A stretch of 64,000 bases of DNA, from assembly GCF_001949145.1 (NCBI RefSeq), contig NW_019091451.1, positions 895,646 to 959,645 on the forward strand, in the 5' to 3' direction. This stretch comes from Acanthaster planci. Lineage: Eukaryota > Echinodermata > Asteroidea > Valvatida > Acanthasteridae. A program made the translations under genes and the position numbers. Positions 10,581 to 23,244 of this stretch are shown here, piece after piece; position 1 is the first letter of the stretch; every line of letters starts with the position of its first letter. Under the pieces are notes generated by a model, which saw only the letters and a program-made list of their open reading frames with translations, was not told the origin of the DNA and did not search any database.

Positions 10581-10995
10581 ACCTGTACATATGTAATGTC
10601 ACCCGTTCCGGACCCCGTCTGGGTCAGATCAGAGACGTGCCACTCTGTGTGTACGGCGCCGCCACGTGCTCTGCACCGTGTGTTCATCATATCAAGGCTG
10701 CTGGTGGGAACTCAAGGCGTTTTGTGATTGGTCAACTGTGCTGTCAGCTTGTGACGAAGTTGATACTCGGGTGGAACACTTTTGGGCAAGTTGCGCGTGT
10801 TGAGCGATGAACAGGCGGACATGATGAGCAAGTTGTGGACCGTCGCCGAAGTTGTCGTTCGTACCGCCGGGACAGCTCATTAATTTAACCGCACGCATAT
10901 GTGGCATGTTTGTCAGAATGGAGCATGCAGTGGCAAACAAAAACAAGTTGGACGCAACCAAGTTAGAACATCAGAACTGAAGTCTTAAACACAAG
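10581..10995 (+). promoter_or_regulatory. Putative promoter and non-coding first exon of the Mieap-like gene
   Basis: Base composition rises in GC and CpG here compared with both sides. A clean donor, ACACAAG|GTAGGC at 10995/10996, pairs well with the acceptor AACTTTCAG just before the coding exon at 12503. This gives a 5' UTR exon followed by a 1.5-kb intron. The transcription start cannot be placed and no TATA box is seen. Confidence 0.35.
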
Positions 10996-12502
10996 GTAGG
11001 CGTAGGCTTAACTTTGTCGTCGCATGTTCCAGCTGTCTGAAAGGTGGTGTGCGGTGACTAACCTGAGTAAACTCTGAGTCTGACGCTTACTCTACGAATC
11101 GCCCAAAACATTTTGACATGGTCAGGCGATCTACCGGTAGTATCGGTCGCCCATACATGTTAAAATGTTTAGTAGTCCACGTTAATACTCGGACTATATG
11201 CGGTCACTTGATAAATTAGGAACATCGTGTCCCACGGCTAAAGGAAAGGAGACAGTTGAAAATTTTACATTAACGTGTAGCCCCCCCATGATTTTTTTTT
11301 AGTAAATTGGTAGTCTAGAATATTTGGAAAAGAGTTTGGTATATTCGTCAGTGTGAGTGTTGAATGCCTGTCTCTTAGCCGAGCCCGGAACAATTCACAG
11401 ACAGTGGTTTTGAAACAAACATAAAACCACTGACCTAGTATTTCAAATACAGCTTGTCAAAAATTGATTCTGCTTCATTGGCTGTTTCGGCAAGAATGCC
11501 GAAACAGCTATTGTTTTTGTTAAAGTTTTTTTTTCCTTTTTCAGACTATTTCTTCAGCCAGTCGACTTTTGCACCATAATAATCCGATCGACTTCAAACT
11601 TGGCACAATGTTAAAACATCATTCAAGGACAGTCCTAGAAGAAATTTGGCATGATGACCTCTTCAATTTATTTATTATTGATTTTTGAATATTTAATTTT
11701 TTCCCATAGACTTTGTGCATAGATTGGAGGCATCATTTTCGTCACTTAGCAATCTCAGATCGTCATCAAAGTTAAACTGAGCAACTACCTTAAGACTAAG
11801 ACAATACTGAAGTAATAACGGCATGATGATGTCATCACATGATTTATTTTTGAATTTTGAATATTTCATTTTTCTTTATAGGTTTTGTACAGGTTTTTCT
11901 TCTACGCGATGTTATCAATCTTAATGAGAGTAGTCCTGAACTTTGGCTGAGGATTACTATGAAAACAAAACAGAAATCACTTTTTTCTTCTTCTCCGTTT
12001 GATTACAAATATACCCAAGAGTCCAACTTTCAAATGATATTTCCTAATTTTTTTTTCCAGTATAAATGCAAATCATGTTACATGTACATGTATGTAGATG
12101 ACTTTAAAGCTGCAGTTTTTTCCATAGGTTTTGTGTACGTTTTTCTAAAGTCAAAGACTGGTGCACTCATACATCTGACTGACTTTGTATTGGGAGCATA
12201 TGTAGTCATCAATCCCTGGGGCTGTCAAAGTAAATTCGTCACAATGACGTCATCAGGGGTCACGTGACATGAGATTAAAGTTGAAGTCTTCTCAATAAGT
12301 TTTGTATACTTTTTCACTTCGCCCTTTTATCGATCTTATCGGTGGTTCACCTGGGGATTACTGTGAGAATTTCAGACAAATCAGAGGAAACTTTACCTTA
12401 CAAAAATGATAAGTCTAAAAAATTAAAAACTCCAAAACAGCTCTGTGTTTGTCCACAAACACATCTTGTTTACATATATTTCTGTTCATTGTCAACTTTC
12501 AG
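10996..12502 (+). other. First intron of the Mieap-like gene, repeat-bearing
   Basis: The intron holds the hairpin at 11481-11508 and a run of related T-rich segments from about 11510 to 12350, in which CATAG-CTTTGTGCA, TATAGGTTTTGTACA, CATAGGTTTTGTGTAC and AATAAGTTTTGTATAC recur ahead of TTTTTCT/ACTTTTTC. This looks like an old repeated element, not coding sequence. A 136-codon ORF inside it (11857-12267) spans the repeats and is rejected as a gene. Confidence 0.4.
11481..11508. repeat. Perfect 12-bp stem-loop GCTGTTTCGGCA
   Basis: GCTGTTTCGGCA, a four-base loop AGAA, then TGCCGAAACAGC. The arms are perfectly complementary. It sits at the left border of the T-rich repeat block, so it may be the terminal structure of a non-autonomous element. 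Confidence 0.85.
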
Positions 12503-13695
12503 GCAAGTTGAAACCGCCATCATGAGTTCTGGAAAGCATGACATCAAGAAGAAGGGGCGCCCCAAGAAACTTCGCTCCCAGGTTGCCCTGCCTGGTCCCT
12601 GGCGCAACTCCTCCTGGGTCAACAGCTTCGGAGGGAAGGGGGCTAGCCCTCTGAAATACCAGGAGGTCAGCCCTGGCTTCGTCCTGAGACAGCTCCTGGT
12701 CTTGATTGAGAAGGGCAAGTTCATCGACGCCTCGCAGCTGGTCAACAAGATCACCATGGATGCCCTGAAGGACGTCGTGAAGGACATTCCCATTGAGTCG
12801 ACCATTGAGTGCATTCCACAGTCGCTCATCCTGTTAGAGAGTCTGTACTCACGGCTCTTTATCAGCGATGCCGACAACTTCCCCGTCGAGCAGTTCCAAG
12901 TAGAGGTTATGGTGTTCCACATTGTGCGTTACTTGTCTATGCTGCAGAGCTCCATGGAGTATAAGTATCCAAAGCCGGAGGATGCCAAGAAGTCCATCAT
13001 GAACATTTTGAGGATTGTCCTGCACGTGAACCCTGACCTGGTGCGGACTCTCTACAAGCGGAAGAAGCTTATGGACACGGCGCTCCAGGGCATAGGGGAA
13101 CATGGCCTGATTGAAATGAACGGGTCACTCGTCAGCCTCCACGATGCCTTGAAGCGGGAGATTGGGAGGAACATAACAGCCTACCGGGGTGCCGTCAACA
13201 CCCTGGAGCACTTGAGCTTCTCCCGCACCAAGCCCATCTCGCTCGCCCTCAACGGCGACAAGAAATCGAGCCACGGTCACAACCACCAGGCCCTGACAAA
13301 GCTGAATGAGAGCCAAGTCAAGAGCCGCCTATTCAAGAACAAGGCCCTACTGAACGCCATCGAATCCAGCATCAACAGCCAGCTGCCGGCCCTGGTGGCC
13401 ACCCTCAAAAACCGCATCGAGTATGACAAGAGTGCCCTGCTGGCCTTTGGGAAACTGAAGTCGGAAATCAAGACGTTCTCCTCCCACACCAAAGTGGTCC
13501 CCCTCCTCGCGCAATACTCCAGCAGCCTGCATTCGGTGCTTAACATGTTCAAAGAGCTACTGGACGAGCACTGCGTGTCAGACAAAAGCTCCTATTCTAC
13601 CCTGGGTTACCATAGCGATGAGGAAGACATGCTCAGTGTACAGGAAGCGGCTGATGATAATGTGAGCCCAAAGCCAGTTGAACAACCAGAAACAG
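12503..13695 (+). CDS. Coding exon 1 of a Mieap/SPATA18 C-terminal-domain protein (gene 3)
   Basis: The start is the ATG at 12522-12524 (MSSGKHDIKKKGRPKKLRSQ), 19 bases after acceptor CAACTTTCAG. It encodes residues 1-391 and ends ACAG|GTAAAT in phase 1. The whole gene joins 12522-13695, 20385-20738, 21488-21619, 22290-22551, 23245-24370, 24987-25187 and 25530-25814, giving 1,177 residues with every phase agreeing. This exon has a basic, AT-hook-like tail (KKGRPKK), then helical sequence from about residue 45 (VLRQLLVLIEKGKFIDASQL, IPQSLILLESLYSRLF) to about residue 390. That part has no counterpart I know in mammalian SPATA18. Mieap proteins act in mitochondrial quality control; that role here is inferred only from the C-terminal domain. 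The frame is open upstream through the intron, but the acceptor and the Kozak-like ATG favour this start. Confidence 0.85.
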
Positions 13696-16600
13696 GTAAA
13701 TTAGATGCACTCATATTATAGCATTTAACAGGCATCCAACTGAATATTCAATTGAATAGATATTTGTTTTGAATTCTCCGATCAAACAATACAAAGTGGA
13801 AAAATATAAAATAAAGTACCAGGCTATTTTAAGTAATAAAAAGGAGGTAAGTACCACCAATTATAAAATAATTAATTAGAGCTAATTAATTAAGCTTTGT
13901 TTAATATTTAGTATTTGGTTGGACAATCAAAGGGAGATTGTAAATTTGGTAACCCTGTTCCTTTAATACAAGGAAGAGCTACATTCAAACTTTTGACATC
14001 ATGCTCAAGAACTGTTAGGGTTGATGATGTCAAAAAAGGGGCAGGGTTTTGAGTTTTGAGGGAAATAAAGGGAAACTGTGAATGAACACACGACACATGG
14101 TGGATTCACATTTGCATGGCCAGTTTATCAGTAAGAAAGTCAAGTTTGCTCATAATTTAAAACTTGGAATAGGGTCAGCACAATAAAAAGAGCTTTGCCT
14201 TTGTTTTTTGGTGGGACTGACTAGTTTTACAAAATTAAAATGACAAAAAAAATGGGGGGTCCCCAAGTATACAATCCCCAATCAAAATACCGTACAGTGT
14301 GGATATTTTTGAGATAAAGATGAAGTTAATTTTAAAGGCCTCATAGAATGCATAGTATTGATGCAGTTTTCTTTAGGTACAGGTAGAACATTCAGTGTAA
14401 GTTGAATGTACATGTGTAGAGTACATGTATATGATTATAAATGGGTCAACCATGAAAGGGGGTCTTTTTATCACCTCCTTTCAATCAGAGCTCACAAACA
14501 GTTTAAAAGACTAACATTGTTATTGAATTGCTCCTGTAAATGCCATGTGCAAACAAGTGTTCATGTAACACATCAAAAGCTCCAAGCCACTGTGACAGTT
14601 ACATGATTAGATCTTTGGTTTAGCCATAAAGAAAACAGTGATTTTCCATCCTGCACAGAATGTGGATGGTAGCTGGGATGTGTGTTTTGTGGAAGGGCTG
14701 AATGCGAGTTTTGACTTTTTGAGAACTGTTCCCCCACAGAGAGAAACTCCTTTCTAGTGTAAATTGTACACGTTCAAGGATTTTTGTGTCAATTTGTATC
14801 AATTTCTTAAGAGAAACACACAAAAGTATTTGAAAAAAAGTTTTATCCCAGGCTCCCGGCCTGGGGCCTCATTAGAGCAATTTAATCCTGTCTAAAATAT
14901 TTCAAAATATTTCTGACTTTTTCTCCATAAATCAGATTCTTAACTTAAAATGATGCAGTCTTGGGAGACATTTTACATGCATGTATTTTCTGTAGCACTG
15001 ATATCGTACAAAATATTTTGAAGTGCTATACAATTAAAAAATAAATGGGATGTGATCAAATTAAGTTTACACAGAAGCACAAGAGCGGAGCACAATTACC
15101 ACAAACATTTACCAAGGCAAAGAAAAATACAGTGCACAAGGACACCTGTAAATCACAAAGTCTGACTGATGTTTACTGCACGCTCTCATCTATCAGTAAC
15201 ACTCCTCCTGAAAGTACATGTAGAATGTGATGCAGCTGCAATCAATGGAAAGCTTTCACAGTTCACATCTCATTAAAAAAAAGATTAAGTAAGCGTTAAA
15301 TTTTTCACTTTGAACACTGGAGAATGTGTATGTTGATGTATTGTGTGTGTTTGTACGTGTAGCTGAGAGCTGAAAGTTTAATACTTTTTAGCTGTTGAAA
15401 TTTGAAAAGCTAGATTTCAAGACTGAGACATTATTACTGGGCAAAGAGCCTTTGAGCTAAGCTGGTATCAACATGTGATAGGTTCTCAATTCTCAGTGGA
15501 AATCTGCTTTCTCCTTAATCTGCTTCTTTTGGGAGCTTAATTCTAACTTACCATTTTAATGACAGTGGTAGTCATACCAACTCCATGCATGTGTACTAAT
15601 GCATACGTTGACCCCAGGGACTTGGACAGGAAAGATAAATTGGGGTTAGATTAAATGGATCAGTGCTGCTTTCCGTACTTGTGACTTTATTTCCTCATCC
15701 TCTGTTCATGTTTGTATTATGAATGCTTTGAGGTTTAAAATTTGCTGCGCAGGGTGAGCCAAAGCTCAATTTTGTTGCAGATTTCATCCACAAAAGGGTA
15801 GCCTGGGGGAAAACAGTCTTGAAATGTAGCCGTAGTCCTAGAACTTAAAACCAGTTAATTAGCTTGTATATAGCAACCATCAGAATGTGTTTTAATGAGG
15901 GATTTTGTTGGCTTTCATTTGGTAACTTATGGACAATGATAAGGTAGGCCTGCTATGTACATGAACTTCGTTATTTGTACAGTGCTGTCAGCATTTAGGA
16001 AGCTTCGGTCATAACTTGCTCGCGATTTAACTTAAACACAATCAGTAAAAAATACTTGAATGCTGCAAAAGGATGTGGAAGATCACAAGCAGACAGATAC
16101 CACACATCTAGGCCTATACCTTCACATCTATATTGTTTCTTTTAAAAAAAAGGAGTATTCGAGACAAAGGAAATGAAACTCTGCAGTAGATGAGTTAGAT
16201 CAGAGCTTCCAAAGTTATACTTTAAAAACCAGTGGATGGTTAGTTGTCACAAAAACATCCAGCTCACATTTTTACCCTTGCCAATACCAACTGAAGCCTA
16301 TTATTTGGGGATTAGGTTACTGTGTACATGAACGTACACATGTACGTCTTTATCCCAATCTGTTTTCTTTATAATTTTGCAAAGACCAGCTGATCAAAAG
16401 CACACCACACAATTCTCCCCGTCCTTGTGTCTATTCTTTGCCTCGCCCCTGCTGAGACCAAACTGATTGTTGGCCTTTGCTGTAAAGGGAGAAATAGAAA
16501 TCTATAAAAGTGACTGAACAATGCAGCGACGACCTCCAAGGTCTTTGGTATGGAAGTATTTTCTTTTATTATCTGGCTAGATAAAATGAATGCAAATACT

Positions 16601-19600
16601 TGTACACTTTGTGTTCATACCCGGCCGACCTCCAATACTTTGTGAAGGTAGTTCCACCCGATGAGCAATAAAATGTCCAGTGAAGACACAAACTCCAACT
16701 ATGAAGATTTTATGGCACATTCCTCTGGCTAATGTTAGTCTACAGTACCAGGCTGCTTTGATGTTGAAGTTTTTCACTTAGATGTAATACTACTGATGTC
16801 CCCCAATGCACAATTTAATGGTCCATAAAAAAAACCTGCACAGTTTTTAACCACTCACTTTATTGCATGTGGTGTATAATAAGTGTGCTCAAAGGAGAAT
16901 GAAGTCTGGCATAATGTCCTCTGGAATGCACAGTACCCTTCTCTTAGCTAACTATGAAATGAGATAAATGTACATTTATTGCATTTCTTTGAGTAATAAC
17001 AGGCAGTTTACTCCCCATCATCACTCGCAATAATCGTAACAAATGATGCGGAGACTATTTTCCTTAAAGGAGAGTTGGACCTGTAGGCACACAATTCATG
17101 AATGACCTGTCATCATTGGGTGGTCATATAACTGTAGTTGTCTCATGAAAGCTTTTACTGGGCTCTAAACTTTGATAGCTGCATGTGTAGGTAGTGGCCA
17201 AATCATATATGGAGATGGCTTTAAAAGAGGACCATCACTGTAGAAATTTCTTTCTTTCTTTTTTCGTCGGAAGGGCAAAACAGTCTTTACCCTGAGCCTT
17301 TGAATTAATCTGTTTTTACAATGTTTTGGAGCACCATTTAACAACATTATTTTCACAGTGGATTTAACCTGAAAACACTCACTTCGTCAATGTCTACCCT
17401 TTTGGCTTCACCTTTGATTTGCAAAATCTCCAAAATGTGCCATTCTGGTACCCATTAGCACCCATACCGTCTCCTTATTTGTCTTCAGCCAGGTTTTACT
17501 GGTTTCATTCAGTTAAGCACAGCAGAATAAACTATTGATAATACACTGAAAAAGTAAGTTAATAGGGACCCTTGATATACTGTTGTTATTCTGGAACTTT
17601 TTGTAATATGTGTGTGTTAAATTTTTCACTTTTTCCAAAATCCAAAATTCCGAATATGCAGCACGCACATTTTTGGAAGCACACTCTTTGTATTTTAGAT
17701 ACAAGTTTTTCACACTTCCCTACCATATTCAAAAACTGAAAGAATGAAGTCACCGTGAACAGTTTTCTTTTACTTATGATCCTCCACTTCCCCTTATGCT
17801 TAGCTCATACTTTTATATTTTTGAATTTTGGGAAAATTCTTTGAAATGTAAACACCCTGCAGATCGTACATGCAAATAAATGACAGGAAGCTTTACTTTT
17901 CCTTAATTGAAATAGTACATTTGTTTCATGGGGAGAGACCCAGGTCAGAGTTGTCATTTGATCCGATACAGACTTCATTTTGCAGTATTTTTGGCAGTGT
18001 CAATAATTCTGCATATCAGTTTGTATAGTTTGCTCTCCTATCATTACCAAACTGTTACTATTCCAGGGGCAAATATAATTAGTCTGTCGTATCTGCCCAG
18101 TGTATGGATCACAGTAATGCATGTCTTTGTTTTGCTAGACTGTGACTCCCATGCCAACTCAAGCATGCTCAATGTCACCCATGGCAGAAATTTTTCTCAC
18201 AGGGAATGAACCATTCACGAACAGAGATGTCATTGTGTCCCTCCTTCACAGTTGGACGGGTCCTATTCTTTACCCATTTTTCCCTCCCAACGTCGCCCAC
18301 TTTTAGGACACGTCCTCGATTGTTGCCCTCTGAAATAAATGCTGAATTTGAAAGCTGTTTGGGCTGAATCTCGAAGTCAAGCGCAGTGGTTAACCTGCCT
18401 GCTTGCTATTATCCAGGCTTGCCAATCACTTTGATTGTGTTCAATGAACGTGGGAAATATCTAACCTTCAAATACCCATGAAAGAGGGGTTTTTGGTTAA
18501 TACATGTGCTGGCATTTTCTACCATAAACATGTAGGATTGAAATAAATCCAGGAAATGTGATTCATGTATCTGGAAAAATAAAGTGTTACAAACAATCAG
18601 AATGGAACTGAGGCATACTCAGGAATGGAAGTGGTACAAACTGAAAGTGTCCGCAGGTTTATTCAAGTCGTTCCTTAAACTTCTGAAGTGAAAATGATAA
18701 CCAAATACTTGTGTTGTTACCTAGTCATTTTTTTACATCAAGTCACAAGTTACTTTTCCACAAGTCAAATCAAGTCACAAATCAATTGTTTCCCTAGTCA
18801 AGTCACAAGTCAATTTTTCAAGAATACGTGGCTCCATAATTGACTCTGTATTTGTACACTTTTGCTGAAATACATGAATGTTATTGCCCGTGTCACAACA
18901 GATATTTAGCAGAACTGGTATAGCATGTGCCTCATGTTTCTGTCATGATCTGATGTTTCGTGTAATGAAAAATCATCAAGGTAATAGAAATGGACAAGTT
19001 TTTCTTTGCACATATCAAAATCGCAGACATTCTTGCATTTATATCAACAAAAAATAGCAATGTCAACAAGTCAAGGCTAATGTCCCAAGTCAAATCCGAT
19101 AAAGAGACCTCTTTGTGCCCAGTCAGGTCAAGTCTCAAATCAGAAAACAACATTGCATTTTGAGTCTTACTCAATTCCAAGTTCTGCAATTCAAGTTGAC
19201 AACCACATGTAAGCTGACCGGGTATTTTGTACATACATTTTGTACTTGTACCCTTACATTTATATCAAGCGCTGTCGGTTAAAAAAGGAGCATGATCTTG
19301 CTGTATGTTTTCAGTGGTTTTCTGTATTAGTAAGATTCAACTCCAATAAGCACGAAGCATCATATACCAGGGTTGTAATTGAACTCTTCTCTGGCATTTT
19401 CTGTTGAAGGCAGTCCCCCTTCTTTTCTTTTTTAAACTTGACCCTTTTGCAATTACCAGTTGGAAAGTGGGCTTTCACTGCAAGTGTTTGTCTAGTTGTT
19501 ATATGTTTAAAAAAACAGCCAAAGATCGGGCTGTAAATGTTACAATTGCACAGCAAGGTAGTGCACACAATTACTTTGGAGCACTGTTGGCGTAGTGTGT

Positions 19601-20384
19601 AAGCGTCCAAATGTCTGACGTTGTGTTGTGTCATTTCAAATCAGAACAATACTGGGGTAAGCTTTCTGTCACTACTTATAATAAAATACACCCAGTCCCA
19701 GATTATTGAACAGGTCAGGCCCAGAGCTTATGAAAAGTTCAGGGGCCTACAAAAAAGTTAGGGGCCTACCACAGGTGGTTTGCTAGAAACTGGCGGAAGT
19801 CTGCTTGTAACAATTATTTCACATATATGTTTCGTGCATGCAGGAATTGTTTGAAAAGTTTTGTCCTTCTGAAGCATTTTGGTACATACATGCTGACTGA
19901 CTTTCAAAGCTGCAGTATCAGTTAGGTCTGGCTGGGGAAAACCTCAACATAACAATTTTTGGATGAGGGTGATGTTTAATCTATGGTTGTTTGAAAAGTC
20001 ACTTTCCTTTCAGCAAGGTTTCGAAAACGTTTCTTGTAAAATCCTTCCAATAAACAAGTTGATTGGGGGACCTGCCACTCTTGGATTATGTATTGAGCAT
20101 CAGGGTACAGGCCTAGCAAAAGATGTTCACCTGATCTTACAATGTACATCAGTTTTGATTGATGAGACGGAGAGCTCAAGCTCAACTTATGCTCAATTAC
20201 CGTTAAATTCCACAGTTGCTTGATCACACATGTACTAGATCACTATATGGCTGAAAAAAAAAACTCACATTTCAAACTATTCAATACCAACTTCAGTTCA
20301 CAGACAGCCTTAATATCAAGTTCCTGATCTTCTTTGTTTGTACTCTGTTCAGTATTTCTCAATGTGCTTTGTATTTCTTTGCAG
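13696..20384 (+). other. 6.7-kb intron of gene 3
   Basis: No exon is supported. The sequence is AT-rich. Around 18720-18800 and 19070-19140 there are clustered AAGTCACAAGT / CAAGTCAA words, a degenerate simple repeat. No transposon ends were found. Confidence 0.5.
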
Positions 20385-20738
20385 AAGAAAATACCCCCAA
20401 GGAAACGCCCCCGGCCGATCCGATCGAGCAGATCCTGAATCCACTGCTGGGCGAGCAGACTAGCCTGGACAAGCTCAGCCTTCCGGGGGAGGAGGCTCCA
20501 GAGAAGCGCTCGCGCTGGTGGAATCACCACAAGCGCAGTCGCTCTGTGGACGTCGGTGGCAACCGCGGGGGCCAGCGCCGCAGGCTGTCAGCTGGCAGTG
20601 AGTCTGGGGTGCTGCGTTCACGCAGCAGGTCCGCGGACCGCATTGCCATCTCCAAGCCGCGCCGGGAGAGTGTGGAAGAGAGCCAGGAGTTCCAGACGAT
20701 GATGACCAGGATCCGGGACATGTCTGCCTCATCACCAG
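20385..20738 (+). CDS. Coding exon 2 of gene 3
   Basis: Acceptor TTTCTTTGCAG, donor CCAG|GTACAG, phase 1 to phase 1, residues about 392-509. It begins ENTPKETPPADPIEQILNPL and is then rich in Arg and Ser (SRWWNHHKRSRSVDV, RSRSRSADRIAI), a probable disordered, phosphorylatable region. Coding sequence is markedly more GC-rich than the flanking introns. Confidence 0.85.
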
Positions 20739-21487
20739 GTACAGTGGGAATGAGGAACAGGACATGTAAAGTAAACCATTTGCTAACGTCAAATGCGTGG
20801 AATTGATTTCATGTATAAACTCTTTGCCTGCTTGCAATTTAGAGCCACAAGTCTTGCCAAATTGGTGGCAAGTTCACTTGTGCTTGTTCCATAGCACTGG
20901 TGGTGGAAATTGGGGGGGGGGACAGTGGCTCCCCCCCGCCCACTTTTTTGACTGGGAAAGCATGGTTCTCCCCACATTTTGTACGTCCTATAATAGAGTG
21001 GGACCTAATAGACTGGCGTATTAATGGCAGATGTCTGATGGTCCCACAACTCCCGCCGCTTACAAAATCTTTCTGTCATCAGTGTTCCATAGTTGAGGAT
21101 ACCACGTACAGTGTACTTGATGAATAATACTTACTATGTGGACCCAAATTATTGTGGGAACAGGAAAAAGGGCTCAATTATGATGATGTTGGGGTAATCT
21201 CCAAAATATAGTCCTTGCAAAAAGAGGCGTGTTTTTACTTTACCATAAGCAGCAGACAAAGCTTCCTGACCGGCAGTGATGAATGCATTCATTAGCTCAG
21301 TAGTGTCATTCTGTGCGTAAGGACAATGTGCTGTCTTCAGAAACGTTTGTGCCAGATCGGGTCTTTATTTTGTTAATTTCAAAATGACTTAAATTTATGA
21401 AATGATAAAACTAACAAGGTCTCTTAGGTGGTGCTTTTTGAGTAGGAGCATGCATGGAAGTGTGACGGATTGGTTCCTTTTTTTTAG
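20739..21487 (+). other. Intron of gene 3
   Basis: There is no exon. A run of ten G at 20912-20921 followed by CCCCCCC at 20931-20937 could pair as a small G/C hairpin; otherwise unremarkable. Confidence 0.5.
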
Positions 21488-21619
21488 CAATCGGCCGTCG
21501 TCAGTTGGAACGCCGTGGTATCAGCCAACCACGGAGTAGAGATTCCTCCATCTCGCCGGCTGCTCTCCGAAAACATTTCTTTGGGGGTGGATCGCAAAGC
21601 CCTTCCATGAGTTCTCAGA
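21488..21619 (+). CDS. Coding exon 3 of gene 3
   Basis: Acceptor TTTTTTTTAG, donor CAGA|GTAAGA, 132 nt, phase 1 to phase 1, residues about 510-553. Sequence AIGRRQLERRGISQPRSRDS followed by SISPAALRKHFFGGG and SQSPSMSSQ. Short, basic and Ser-rich. It preserves frame if skipped, so alternative splicing is possible. Confidence 0.8.
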
Positions 21620-22289
21620 GTAAGACATCTGAATGCCTTTGACCTGGAATTTACATGTCTATGTTGATAATGTACCACAGAAAGTAGAAATTAACCTAAT
21701 AGTCTGATTCAGTAAGCCCCGCCCACTGCATACGTGAGCACTTAGAATGTGTTCTTCTCAATGGCACACTACATGTTCTGCGCGTGCATGCATGTTGGGC
21801 TTTTATGCACGCATGTCGGACACAAATCACGCCTGGCCACGATTGGTCAGAAGACAATGGAGCGGGGCCTAATGGATTGGTCTGTCTTTATACAGGATGA
21901 TTGATGATCTGTTGGCAGTCAATGTGAGCCATTTTGTGCTTCGTTGACTCAATATTTCTTTGTGCACTCGGCTAGTGGCTTCCATTTCACCTTAGTCTTG
22001 CCTAGGGAAATACACTGTATGGATTCTTTTGCACAAGTACATCCTGTTTTCATGGTTCATCCATACCCAGGTGCATGCCTATGTGAAGAAGCTCTGACTT
22101 TATGCACATTCAGACGAAAAATTGGAAGTGTGCCAAAGACCCACACTTGAATTGTCTCAGGTTTAGAGATATTTAAGGAATGTGTCCCAATGAAAACCTG
22201 AATTGCTGAGCTTGCCAAAAAGGTTTTGATCTTGTTTTATGGCAATTGCTGTGAGGTTCTCTTTAATGTGTTGTGCTTTTCCACTCAAG
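21620..22289 (+). other. Intron of gene 3
   Basis: No feature is seen apart from ordinary AT-rich intron sequence ending in CCACTCAAG. Confidence 0.5.
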
Positions 22290-22551
22290 CTGATTTGAAA
22301 GACGATCTTGATCCTCTATACGCCACCATCAAGCCAAAAAGTCAGAGGACCAAGAGCTCCGACAAGGAGGCCTCGAAAGATGACAAGGACCTGTCCCAGA
22401 GACTGGAAGATGCGCTGAAGGAGCGAGATCACCTGGCCGAGCGAGAGAAGAAGCTGGCAAAGGAGAACGATCGGCTCAAGGACCTGCTGCGCCTGGTCAC
22501 TATGGAGATGGAGAAGATGAAGGAGGGGCGGAGTGAGTCAGCCAATGATGA
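22290..22551 (+). CDS. Coding exon 4 of gene 3, coiled coil
   Basis: Phase 1 in and phase 2 out, donor GATGA|GTGAGT, residues about 554-640. After DLKDDLDPLYATIKPK comes a clear heptad-like charged helix at about residues 587-632 (LEDALKERDHLAEREKKLAK, ENDRLKDLLRLVTMEMEKMK). This is the coiled coil of the protein. Mammalian SPATA18 also has a coiled coil ahead of its C-terminal domain, which supports the same architecture. Confidence 0.85.
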
Positions 22552-23244
22552 GTGAGTCGGTTGAGTAATTTTTCAGGGTGAGGTAGAGCGAGTGGCCAGC
22601 GTTTCAGCTGAGGCCATTATAAGTCCTCTCACAAGTCTGGTTACGAGTCTTTTCATAGGACCAGTCACTGAGTATTAGGGTAGACAGTGACAAAGGAACG
22701 CTTTTGTCACTGTCCATTTGAATTCCTTGTGACTTTTGGGACTGGATGGCTCATGATGGACTTGCGATGGGCTTGTAGGAAGTTTGTGATGGCTTGATTT
22801 AGAACAACGTGAGGTGCATTTTCATTTTTTGGGTCGGTGCATGTAGTTCAGATTCTGACGCCCAGGAATCGTGACTAAAATGCTGTTTCCTTCAGAAGAG
22901 GGAAGTATGGTATCAGGCAAAGCCAAACTCAGTTCGCTGAGTTGATAGTGAGACTCAAATGTCACCCTATGGTGGCCGAGGCCCTGTCTTTGTCACTGTG
23001 CTTGTGCACCGGTCCTTCAGAAGCAGCTCTGTGCCAGCAGCCACGGAGTGGTGCTTGCAAAGTGAGCATGTTTGCAAGTTTAAGAAATGTGTGTAGAGAA
23101 GTGCATCCGGGCAAATGCACATATTTGCAGTGCCCGGAGCAGTCTGCTGTGATATCAGTGAAGTAGAGACTAGCAGTATCTTTTCAATGACATTTGATTT
23201 TTCTGCCTCATAATGTAAAGCATGTGTTTTTGTCATTTCGGCAG
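22552..23244 (+). other. Intron of gene 3
   Basis: No feature is seen; one short imperfect repeat of GACAGTGACAAAGG / GTCACTGTCC near 22684-22716 could form a small hairpin. Confidence 0.4.

Noticed and set aside
11857-12267. 136-codon ORF in the first intron of gene 3
   Set aside because: It lies in the T-rich repeat block, is Phe-rich from T runs and has no acceptor or donor that fits a gene.
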